Source: Planctomycetaceae bacterium
Lineage (GTDB): Bacteria > Planctomycetota > Planctomycetia > Planctomycetales > Planctomycetaceae
Length of the DNA stretch: 43,294 nt
Direction: 5' to 3'
Assembly (NCBI GenBank): GCA_020426325.1
Contig: JAGQQG010000053.1
Coordinates: 1-43,294 of the forward strand
Each line of letters begins with the position of its first letter. Positions within the stretch are counted from its first letter, which is position 1. The notes beneath the pieces were generated by a model, which worked only from the letters and a program-made list of their open reading frames with translations, was not told the origin of the DNA and did not search any database. The translations under genes were made by a program, and so were the position numbers. Positions 1 to 7,800 of this stretch are shown piece after piece.

Positions 1-1599
1 AGTGACCGTGGTCGTCCCATCCCCCATCAACACCGCATTAGTGAGATCCACCGGCAACCCGGTCGAATGATTGAACAAATTCAAAGCCGTCGGCGACCCC
101 AACGTCACCGCCTGATCAAACGTGAACGTCAACTCCCGAATGCCCGAGTGATTCGGATTGCCTGTCCCATTGACCGATGCATTGGTCACAGCTGCTAATA
201 TGGCTTGAGTGAGGGTGACAGCTTCGCGTGCATAGGCCCACCGCTCACGGCCACCTGCATCGATGACTCTCGCAGAGAGGTAATAGCTTCCCGGCGAAAC
301 CCCTGCTGTTGGCACGTTCATGTTCACTGATGTGAGAGCCGTCGTCCCCCCCATCAAGACCGACGAAGAACCTGCCCTTGTCTCGTTGCCGTTATACGGA
401 TTCTGGTCGACATCAATGTAGAATTCCACATTCGAATCGCTATCGGTGTCCTGGAAGAAGAAACTCACCGGGATGGATTCGCCGATGTCAAAGTCGGGGT
501 CAGGCGTGCTGATGCCAAAATCAAGCAGATTGGGCCAGTTTGCGCTCGTCCATGCGAGCGGGTCTCGCGCTCCCAGTCCACCCAGCGCCTGCGTCACACC
601 AATGTTGGGACGGTCATTCCCGACGACATGGCTAAAGACGTAACCGATGTCGTTTCTCCCCGAAGGCAGATTCCCATCCACCGCATCATATGCAGCCGAT
701 TCGAACCAATAAGCGGCATCAGCATCAGCGACGGTTTCTCCCGATCCGCTGACCACGTCACTAAATCCTCCGATGTTGTCAGTGGTCCCGTGGTACCACA
801 GGTGTACGTCGGCATGGGTATCAACTGACAAGAAGCCACCATAACCAACGCTTCCTCCGGAGAAATGAGCCTCATTCAACTGGACATTGAATGCGCCATC
901 TACGTGCTCACCATCCGGGTTCAGAGCCCCACTTCCCTGTCGCCAGTAGCCGTCTGCGAACACAACGTTCTCAGGGATATCCATTGGATAGTCGGGATCA
1001 GAGGCCTCCGCTGAGGTGCGGGGGTGGGGATCCAGAAATGTGGTCTGATCAACCCAAACACCGCGTTCGCCAAATTCCAGTGCTAATGCGGTAATGAGAG
1101 AAGCCCCTCGGCTGTGACCGATCAGATGGATCGCTCCCTGTGCGATCCAGGATTGGCTGCCGAAGATCGAGGCCGCGATGATCGGTGCGACTTCGTCTGT
1201 TGAAACACCTGACTGTTGATTAAGAAGGGTTCCCGCCAGAGCACTCCAGTCAAGCCGAATCACAGTCTCTCCGGAGGCCGCAGTCAGATAGGACTCCGTC
1301 GACTCCTGCACGAGTGAAGCACCGCCACTACTCACCGTCATTTCATACTTGGCGACGTCGCTTTCCTGGAATGGTGTCTCAGCAGCAATTCGCGCAATGA
1401 CCTGGTCAGCCATCGCATCCACCCATGAATCAGCGTTGGAATTGAATCCATGTGTAATCAGGGTGACCGCCGATGGGAGCGTGCGGACTTCGAGTGCTTC
1501 CAGAGCGCTCACACTCCAGACTGTGTTTCCCCGTCGGCTGAGGCCACACCGTGTTCGTCGACACTTCATGCGAGAACTTTCCGATTTTGAGAAAAGCAT
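1..1599 (-). CDS. Secreted lipase-like protein (partial, C-terminus beyond left edge)
   Basis: A reading frame on the minus strand stays open from an upstream stop at 1852-1854 to the left edge, so the C-terminus is missing. Counting from the ATG at 1597-1599, residues 31-44 (SALEALEVRTLPSA) match the LExLExR-type N-terminal motif of secreted planctomycete proteins. An alpha/beta-hydrolase core follows: HGFN at 50-53 looks like the oxyanion loop and GHSRG at 161-165 is a nucleophile elbow with Ser163. Asp184 or Asp190 and a His between 262 and 270 could complete a triad. After about residue 370 the sequence becomes Asp/Asn/Gly rich (for example DTDSDSNVEFYIDVDQNP), like extracellular beta-sandwich repeats. 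The start is uncertain: ATGs at 1569, 1695 and 1821 are in the same frame. Substrate cannot be told. Confidence 0.75.
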   Translation of the reverse strand, partial: MLFSKSESSRMKCRRTRCGLSRRGNTVWSVSALEALEVRTLPSAVTLITHGFNSNADSWVDAMADQVIARIAAETPFQESDVAKYEMTVSSGGASLVQESTESYLTAASGETVIRLDWSALAGTLLNQQSGVSTDEVAPIIAASIFGSQSWIAQGAIHLIGHSRGASLITALALEFGERGVWVDQTTFLDPHPRTSAEASDPDYPMDIPENVVFADGYWRQGSGALNPDGEHVDGAFNVQLNEAHFSGGSVGYGGFLSVDTHADVHLWYHGTTDNIGGFSDVVSGSGETVADADAAYWFESAAYDAVDGNLPSGRNDIGYVFSHVVGNDRPNIGVTQALGGLGARDPLAWTSANWPNLLDFGISTPDPDFDIGESIPVSFFFQDTDSDSNVEFYIDVDQNPYNGNETRAGSSSVLMGGTTALTSVNMNVPTAGVSPGSYYLSARVIDAGGRERWAYAREAVTLTQAILAAVTNASVNGTGNPNHSGIRELTFTFDQAVTLGSPTALNLFNHSTGLPVDLTNAVLMGDGTTTVT

Positions 1600-1903
1600 C
1601 AACCGCAGCCAAAATCGCCAAGTCTCGAGACTCGATCGATAACTAGCAAAGCGGGGAAACTGCGGGTGTATGTCATCGTACTGTTGTGATTGCATGGAGA
1701 TGGAGTGCCAGCAATGCCAAAGTCTCGAAACTGGATCTCGATGATTTCTGTGCAGCAAGTAGCTGTTTGGATTTTCCTGCTTATTGCCTGAATCATGACA
1801 AACAGGCGAGAAGAACGCCATTCTTGAGCAGGTGTGTGATTTGCCTCCACATCAGACATGATGTCCGACTTATCAGACTGCAGCGATTGGATATTCGATC
1901 AAT
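1600..1903. other. Upstream region of the lipase-like gene, no separate gene seen
   Basis: About 300 bases between the preferred start of the lipase-like gene and the stop of the SMI1-like gene, both on the minus strand. The lipase frame remains open up to 1852, so part of this may be coding if an upstream start is used. I see no convincing promoter, terminator or small gene. Confidence 0.4.
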
Positions 1904-2320
1904 CTATTCAGGATCCTCTCCGGTGAGAGTCCACCTCCACATCGCAATGATGAATCGGCTGAATGAGTATCTTTCAGGATGCCACTCGTGCGTGGAGTTT
2001 GTCAGCTGCCCCTGGTAAACGATGGGGTCGTCCTGCTCCCGGTCCGAATTGCGGAGTGCCCATTGGACGATGACTTGATTCTCGTCCATGAATATCGTGT
2101 AGCCGTCGACGGTCTCCAAGGCTGACAGTGGACGCAGGTGATTGTGATTAGTGTTGAGCCAGTGATTGCCCGCAACGCGGTAGTAGTCACGCAGTGCGGT
2201 CGGAATTCGCCTGCTGCCAAGCTGGTCGTCATTTTCCGAATCCGGAATCCCGTCGGACGCCCGCAGTGGTTCCCCGAGTGTGTCGCGAAACTGAGCGATG
2301 TACCAGTCGGTAATAGACAT
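1904..2320 (-). CDS. SMI1/KNR4-like (SUKH) family protein
   Basis: A 138-residue cytoplasmic protein. The section IPTALRDYYRVAGNH fits the pattern of SMI1/KNR4 (SUKH) proteins, where a conserved proline and an aromatic-rich helix precede a Gly near the start of the domain, and Trp residues (WALRNSD, WRW) recur later. SUKH proteins are often immunity proteins for contact-dependent or polymorphic toxins, but many are solitary with unknown partners, and no toxin gene is adjacent here. I chose the ATG at 2318-2320 because the longer frame upstream (to 2455) reads as low-quality sequence. It is followed by the S41 protease in the same direction, upstream of it on the minus strand, with a repeat between them. 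Family assignment is moderate. Confidence 0.6.
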   Translation of the reverse strand: MSITDWYIAQFRDTLGEPLRASDGIPDSENDDQLGSRRIPTALRDYYRVAGNHWLNTNHNHLRPLSALETVDGYTIFMDENQVIVQWALRNSDREQDDPIVYQGQLTNSTHEWHPERYSFSRFIIAMWRWTLTGEDPE

Positions 2321-2458
2321 GACCACAAACCACAATGTTGCTGACTCACACGGATTCAAAGCATCGAGTGTGTCAATTGCTCCAGAGACGAGCCATTTTT
2401 TGCTCGGCCGGAGGAACACATGGGATCTGCGATCCGCCGGGCGAACAATCCCCAATGA

Positions 2459-2511
2459 TCATTCCCCGTCCCCACCAGCCCGACCGAAACATTGGCACGA
2501 CGCTCGTCTAA
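2459..2511 (+). repeat. Solo copy of a ~53-bp dispersed repeat
   Basis: This stretch aligns with 4257-4310 over about 53 positions with roughly four in five bases identical; the shared core is CAGCCCGACCGAA followed by TGGCACGAC and a terminal GTCTAA. The copy at 4257-4310 belongs to a palindromic element beside a RAYT relic, so this is best read as a decayed half-element. It lies just downstream of the S41 protease stop. Confidence 0.6.
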
Positions 2512-2542
2512 TCATGGAGACCTATATCAATAAACTCCATCC

Positions 2543-3961
2543 TTACTCCGAGGCGAGAAGTTTGAGTGCGACGTCGATGTCGGCATCATGTCCTTTGAGT
2601 GCGCCTTCTCGATCGATGTCCACTTGAACATCAGGTTTCGTTCCTTCTCCCTCAATCGCGCGACCCATAGGGGAAAAGACACGGGAAACACAGAATTGAA
2701 TATTGGCACCGCTGTGAGACAGTGTGTCGACGACCACCGGTTCGCCCGTTCCTCCGTTGGTTGGACGACCAACAAAGGTCGTACGGGGGCGAGCATCACG
2801 AAGAAACGCGCACAGATTATCGGTCGAACTGAAACAGCGCTCGTTGATCAGGACGACTAACGGACCCGCAAAAGGCTGGCCCGAAAAATGAGTAAAGCCT
2901 GTCCAGTTTCGAGGCTGCTGGGGGAGTCGCGTTCCAAACGCCCTGGCGTCCATGTCGTGATATCGGGGAAGCGATCGAAGCAAAGGCGAGTCTCGTCGTT
3001 CCGTTTCGTAGTAGATGAAATCACCCGGCACGAGATGTTGAGCGACGTAGATCGACAACAGATCCAGGCCACCGCCATTGTTGCGTAAATCAAGAATGAT
3101 TCCGGACGCATCCGCCGCTGCTGCGAACGATTCATCGATTTGGGACTTGGCTCCGACGAGCGCTTGATCACGTTCACTGTCGGTGGAAGCGGCCGCAAAC
3201 GCCTCGCTGTTCCAATCGAACGAGGGAATGCGAATGTACGCGATCCGATCGTCTCGAACGCTGTGAGTACAAAAAACTTCAGACTTGCGAAATCGGAAAT
3301 CGATGCGCTCCGGCCGGCACGGGAAGACCGCCTCGAAGACGCTCGCATCTGCCTTCTCAAATGTGAGCTTGACGCTGGGATCGCTTGACCAGTGCAGCCG
3401 ATCCACGGTCAGCACCGTTTGTGCGTCGACCGTGGAAGCTGAAGTGATCGCCATGCGCGATGTGACGTATTCCTCGATCGGCGTCCCGTCGACCTGAATG
3501 AGCCGATCGCCCAACTCGACACCGGGGTTGTCGGTCAGCCAGTTCAGGCTGGAGACGATGATCCCCTCGCGGACCAGCATCAAACCAATGGGCCACGAAT
3601 AGGGGAGCGGCTCTTCGATGTTTCGCAGAAGGACTTCCGAGTGTCCGTCATGTAACGACGCTGCAAATTCTCTGAGCAGCGAAGCGAACTGTTGAGGGGT
3701 CGTGTCGTCCGTGATCCGTGCAAGCAGTTGGTCACAAGTCCGTGAGACATCGACATCCTGGGTCGACTGTTTCAACTCCAGGTAGGCCCAAGACTGGAGC
3801 ACCGCATCACGATACTGTCGCAGATCCTCCCGCATCTGCTCTGCGGTCAGGCCGGTACCTTGCTGAGCCGACGATGGGGACTTCACAGCTGATGGGGAGC
3901 ATCCCCACAAAACACAGGTGATCAGCAGATAAAACACGCGACGTTTCAATTCTCGTCCCAT
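2543..3961 (-). CDS. S41-family (C-terminal processing type) peptidase, lipoprotein
   Basis: A 472-residue secreted serine protease of family S41 (Tsp/CtpA and tricorn-core relatives). The N-terminus has two Arg, a hydrophobic stretch and a lipobox-like LWGC with Cys21, suggesting a lipid-anchored protein. A helical N-terminal domain contains DGHS at 105-108, a motif typical of S41 proteins; a PDZ-like segment lies at about 130-180 (VELGDRLIQVDGTPIEEY). The catalytic domain shows DLRNNGGG at 291-298 and the Ser-containing CFSSTDN at 376-382; the late EGTKPDV at 439-445 is also typical. Substrate is unknown. The ATG at 3959-3961 is used although no strong Shine-Dalgarno precedes it. Confidence 0.88.
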   Translation of the reverse strand: MGRELKRRVFYLLITCVLWGCSPSAVKSPSSAQQGTGLTAEQMREDLRQYRDAVLQSWAYLELKQSTQDVDVSRTCDQLLARITDDTTPQQFASLLREFAASLHDGHSEVLLRNIEEPLPYSWPIGLMLVREGIIVSSLNWLTDNPGVELGDRLIQVDGTPIEEYVTSRMAITSASTVDAQTVLTVDRLHWSSDPSVKLTFEKADASVFEAVFPCRPERIDFRFRKSEVFCTHSVRDDRIAYIRIPSFDWNSEAFAAASTDSERDQALVGAKSQIDESFAAAADASGIILDLRNNGGGLDLLSIYVAQHLVPGDFIYYETERRDSPLLRSLPRYHDMDARAFGTRLPQQPRNWTGFTHFSGQPFAGPLVVLINERCFSSTDNLCAFLRDARPRTTFVGRPTNGGTGEPVVVDTLSHSGANIQFCVSRVFSPMGRAIEGEGTKPDVQVDIDREGALKGHDADIDVALKLLASE

Positions 3962-3967
3962 TTCACG

Positions 3968-4078
3968 TCACGGAATATTTGCTGCCAGAAACTTTCGCAA
4001 GGCGTCAACGAGATCAGTCTTTGCCTGACCGAGTAGTTTCAACGATGGATATGAGTCATTGAAGGAGACCTGATGCAT
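3968..4078 (-). CDS. Possible very short ORF before the S41 protease
   Basis: A frame ending six bases before the S41 start encodes a plausible helical segment (KTDLVDALRKFLAANIP at its C-terminus). From the ATG at 4076-4078 it gives 36 residues. There is no recognisable ribosome binding site or family. It could be a leader peptide, the remnant of a gene cut by the repeat island on its right, or chance. Confidence 0.25.
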   Translation of the reverse strand: MHQVSFNDSYPSLKLLGQAKTDLVDALRKFLAANIP

Positions 4079-4175
4079 ACTTAAAACGTAAAAGTCTCTC
4101 CAACTCATTTGACAGAAGTCGTCAGTACAGTCTCTACATTGCCGCAACGGGTGGCTGATTCTAGTCATCAAGAAG

Positions 4176-4310
4176 CGTGCCACTGCTTGTCCGGCCAGTG
4201 TACTGCGCGGATTCCGATGTTGGCACTGCTTCGGCCGTGCAAGCAGTGCCGAAGGGTCATTCCACGTCCACCTCAGCCCGACCGAAGCAGTGGCACGACT
4301 CTTGGTCTAA
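4176..4310. repeat. REP/BIME-like palindromic element
   Basis: Outer arms CGTGCCACTGCTT (4176-4188) and AAGCAGTGGCACG (4285-4297) are perfect 13-base inverted repeats. Between them GGCACTGCTT (4222-4231) and AAGCAGTGCC (4241-4250) form a perfect 10-bp stem with a 9-base loop and nearly the same motif as the outer arms, so one ~10-base motif occurs four times in alternating orientation. The right part (4257-4310) is repeated at 2459-2511. A RAYT relic starts directly to the right. This is how REP doublets mobilised by Y1 transposases look. Confidence 0.7.
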
Positions 4311-4428
4311 CACGGGCATCTGGCAGGCAGTCACGTCCGAGTTCGGTGGTGAGGATCGGTCTTCGCTCGTGTGTCACGACGGTGAAGAAGTAAATTGAGC
4401 CGTGATGATATCGGAGATAGCAGCGCAT
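4311..4428 (-). pseudogene. REP-associated tyrosine transposase (RAYT) relic, N-terminus only
   Basis: From an ATG at 4426-4428 the minus strand encodes about 35 residues with the start of a Y1 transposase (IS200/TnpA-REP family): GSIYFFTVVTHERRPIL then TTELGR, the first beta strand and following loop of RAYT proteins. Similarity stops near 4324, where the palindromic repeat begins. The HUH metal-binding motif and catalytic Tyr, which would lie further on, are missing, so this is a dead fragment. RAYTs process single-stranded REP palindromes, which explains the neighbouring hairpins. Confidence 0.65.
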
Positions 4429-4471
4429 GAGGCAAAGCTTTCGTTGTCCACCGAGAACGTGTTTGCTCAAT

Positions 4472-4506
4472 GCTGGGATACACCTGTCGGCTATCCCAGC
4501 CTACGT
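4472..4506 (+). repeat. REP-like hairpin, left copy of an inverted pair
   Basis: GCTGGGATA (4472-4480) pairs with TATCCCAGC (4492-4500), followed by CTACGT. The whole 35-base unit is present in inverted orientation at 4797-4831 with about 33 of 35 bases matching. The pair brackets a small membrane-protein ORF. Confidence 0.75.
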
Positions 4507-4757
4507 CACTCCGTTTGATCGCATCGAAGGACAGCATGGCAGACGCTGAGGCTGCGATCTACTGACATCAGATCGACGACCAAACAGAACATCATGATCA
4601 TCAGCCAGTTCTGCATGACGCTACTCGAGTTCGACAGCAGTTGTACTGCGGACATGAGAAGGACGCCCACAAACACGATCCGTTTCCTGTTGCGTTCTTT
4701 CAGCAGCCGATCAATCTCAACCTGAACCGGCGATGCGACATCTTGAGCGCCATACAT
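4506..4757 (-). CDS. Small membrane protein between inverted repeats, unknown function
   Basis: An 83-residue product from the ATG at 4755-4757; a TTG nine bases upstream (4764-4766) is also possible and AAGG lies about 10 bases before the ATG. The N-terminal third is charged and cytoplasmic-looking (VEIDRLLKERNRKR), then two hydrophobic segments (about residues 28-42 and 50-64) suggest a two-span membrane protein. The last residues reach into the left inverted repeat, so the stop codon is supplied by the repeat edge. I do not recognise a family. It could be a real gene that the repeats flank, or a gene truncated at its 3' end by repeat insertion. Confidence 0.45.
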   Translation of the reverse strand: MYGAQDVASPVQVEIDRLLKERNRKRIVFVGVLLMSAVQLLSNSSSVMQNWLMIMMFCLVVDLMSVDRSLSVCHAVLRCDQTE

Positions 4758-4796
4758 GATCACCAACCTTCAATTGTAATCTGGATAAGGACCGTC

Positions 4797-4870
4797 ACGT
4801 AGGCTGGAATAGCCGACAGGCGTATCCCAGCACTGTGATCGCTGGGTTACGCTTCGCTAACCCAGCCTAC
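4797..4870 (-). repeat. Two adjacent REP-like hairpins
   Basis: The first unit (4797-4831) is the inverted copy of 4472-4506, with arms GCTGGAATA (4803-4811) and TATCCCAGC (4823-4831). Nine bases on, GCTGGGTTA (4841-4849) and TAACCCAGC (4858-4866) form a perfect 9-bp stem with loop CGCTTCGC, followed by CTAC. All three units share GCTGGG...CCCAGCCTAC. They lie just downstream of the large propeller gene (stop at 4886) and could also act as its terminator. Confidence 0.7.
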
Positions 4871-4885
4871 ATTCTCACTTTCAAT

Positions 4886-7800
4886 TCACTCGTTCCGTTT
4901 CACCTCCACTGCGTGCAGAGCCGTTGTGCCTTCGATTGGTTCGAGTTCGATCGTCAGCTTGTCGGTGATGCTGATGTCGGTGAACTCGTGGGTGATCGCG
5001 GCGTGGTCAGAACTGGCGGCTTCGAGGGTGAATTCTTTGAGGACTGGCTGGCCGTTGAGTTTGATGGTGAACTTGGCCGGCTCATCACGTTCTGCGAAGT
5101 GCAGGCGGATGGTGTAGGTGGCGGGGTCGTCGCCTTCGCCGAGGAGGGGGAGCGTCAGGCTCGTGAGGCCTTCGGCCCAGGAAGTGTAGACCCAGGGGGT
5201 GTCGGTGCCAGTGACAGTCGTGAACTCTTCGTTGATGTCCTTGAAGTCGCCCCCCTCTGCAAACTGTTGTTGCAGATCGAGTTTGACGTCGAGGGAGGTC
5301 TCCTTGTAGGCGGCGTAACGCGGGTAGGAGAGCCAGATGGTGCCGTCGTCGGCTTTGCGGTCGCCGGGGGCGCCGAGGTTGATCGCCATGTGCTGAACGG
5401 GCGTCTTGGCACCGACGGCACTGTAGATGGCCCAGGGACGTTCGGCTTCGCGCGGCTCCAGCACGATGGTCGAGGCGATGGAGAACTGGCAGACGCAACC
5501 GGCGGACGCTTCCGGGATCATCACGAGGCCGTTGGCCGGGATGGCGTTGATCCAGCAGCCGAGGCGGTGACCTGCGAAGTGCCGAGTGCCTGCGTCCTCT
5601 TCGAGGTCATAGAAGCCGGTGTAGCCCGAACGAAACATGAGCATGCCAGAGTCGCAGCCGGTGAGCATGCCACAGTGGTGTCCCGTCCGCATGATCGACC
5701 ACGGCTCCTCTTTCCCCGTGATGGGATGAGCACGCATGCGAATGTCGCCCGTGTGCAGGTCGTACATCCACGGCTCAGCGAGGACTTGATTGTTGATGAT
5801 GTTCGGCCGGTTGCGATAGTTCGCGTCCTTGGCCCACAGCTTGTAGCCGTCCTGTGAAGAGAGGGCGACGAGCCGACGTCGCTCGAACTCCCCTTTGACG
5901 AACTGGTCCCAGTAGTGACCGTTGGCGTTCGCCCCGCAGAGGATGAGCACGCCGTCGGAGTACATCAGCGTGAGTTTTCCTCCGCCGATGCCGATGTCGC
6001 TGCAGTCGGTCACATCGACCGGCTCGGCCCACACTTTCTCACCCGTCTGAATGTCGACCGCAGTCGCCATACGGACGTCTGCGGACTTCAATCGATCCTC
6101 AGCAATTTCACGCTCTTTGCCCGTCAGATTGACGAGGTGACTCTTGTCCTGATTGAGGATCTCCTGTCGCTGGTCGCTGGTGATGGAACTGTCGATGAAG
6201 TAGACCTGCTCCGGACCAATGGCGATGGTGTGATGGGAAATGGTCTTTCCGTTATACGTCCAGCGATGTTTTCCGGTTTTGAGGTCGATGGCGAAGATGC
6301 TGTCGGTGGCATCTTCGGTCGCTTTGCCTCGCCGACGGGCACGCTGCTCGATTTCCTGGCGAATTGTCGCGGTGCCGAACAGTGTGCCGTCCTGGACAGC
6401 GATGTAACCCCAGACGTGATTGCCTTGGTCTGCATCTTCCGGCAGACGGTGGACTGCGAGTGTCTCGCCCGTTGCTGCGTCGAGTTCGAAGCACTCATCA
6501 CCCATGAAGTGGAAGACACGATCTTCGCTCGCAGCAAGGTTGCCGGGGTTCTGATTCTGGAAGACACCTGTGCGAAGTGCTTTCTCATTCTCATACGTCC
6601 ACAAATGCATGCCGTTGTAGGCGTCGTAAGCTTTGATGGTGGTATCTCCCTGAATGATCAGCTTTCCGCCGACTGCCAGCGGACCGACTGCCCCATCGTG
6701 CCGGTTGACCATGTCCCCCGGGCCCGGGTCGCCGTACCACAGCACGCCGAGTCCGCCTTTCACGCGGGTGTCGCGACTGACGGCCGTGTTGGCCGGATTG
6801 CCGTACTGATGTGACCAGTCCCCTGCGCCGGGCAGTGCCCCGCGTGTGATCGTCAGTAGATCGTTCTCCATCTCAACATCTATCTCACTGCGATCCATGC
6901 CGGACGTGGTGGCTGCGCTTACCAGGAATCCGCGTACGCCATTTGCACTCTCGACGCCGTCTGTGGGGATGATGAGTTGTCCGCCGAGTGGTTTCAGATG
7001 TCTCAGCAGAGGGGTGACGTCAGTCTGTGCGCCGCGGACTGCAGAAAAGAGGTCGCTGACCATCAGGTTGGCGAAGTAGTTTGCGTAGGGAAGTTGTGGA
7101 GAGGTCTGTTGATGCACCGTGATGCGGTGACCGTACAGTCCTGCTGACGCCAGTGATTGTCGTGCCTTGGCGACTTTCTCAGCATCCTGTTCGACCATGT
7201 AGATCTCGAACTGACTCTGCTTGGCCAACTCGTATGCCAGCCGTCCTTCCTGTCCGTCGAAGACGAGACAGAATCCTCGTGATGTGTTCGCAGCACCCAG
7301 AATCCGCTGCGCCACGTGCTGATAGACTTCGGTCAATTCATCTTGCGGGAAGGGATTCGTGACCGGCTGCTCTCGGTTCGCGATCTCCGCCAGTTCTCCG
7401 GCGTTGGCAGATGCGAAGGCGTAAACATGTCCTGATGTTGTTCCGACGATGAGATGACCGTTGGCGGCTGCGAGGGCACTGGCTTCTCCTTCAACTTCGG
7501 CAGTCCAGACAACATCACCTGAATCGAGAGCATAAGCTGTGACGTTTCTAACGCCTCCAACAAACACGAGATCGGATGTCACCAGAAGTCCAGCGTCGGC
7601 ATTGGTCTGCTGTTCCCACTGGAAGCCGACCTTGGCGATCGACTCGATCTTTGCGAGGACTTCGGTCAATTGCTCGCGGTACTGTGATTCATTCTCATCG
7701 GGACGATACAGCTTTCGCTGGAGATCGTTGACCTGACCTTCGAGTGTGTGTCGTTCGCGGCTGTTGACTGCATACTGCTCGCGGTTGGCACGGACGACTG

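Noticed and set aside
4176-4870. CRISPR array
   Set aside because: The repeats are palindromic, in alternating orientation, of differing sequence and spacing; there are no regular unique spacers and no cas genes.
4835-5857. A 340-codon plus-strand open frame opposite the propeller gene
   Set aside because: It mirrors the codon bias of the real minus-strand gene, has Val/Gly/Asp-rich composition without motifs, and the opposite frame has clear propeller and malectin-like domains.
5915-6814. A 299-codon plus-strand open frame, also opposite the propeller gene
   Set aside because: Same reason: antisense shadow of a well-supported gene, with no family signal.
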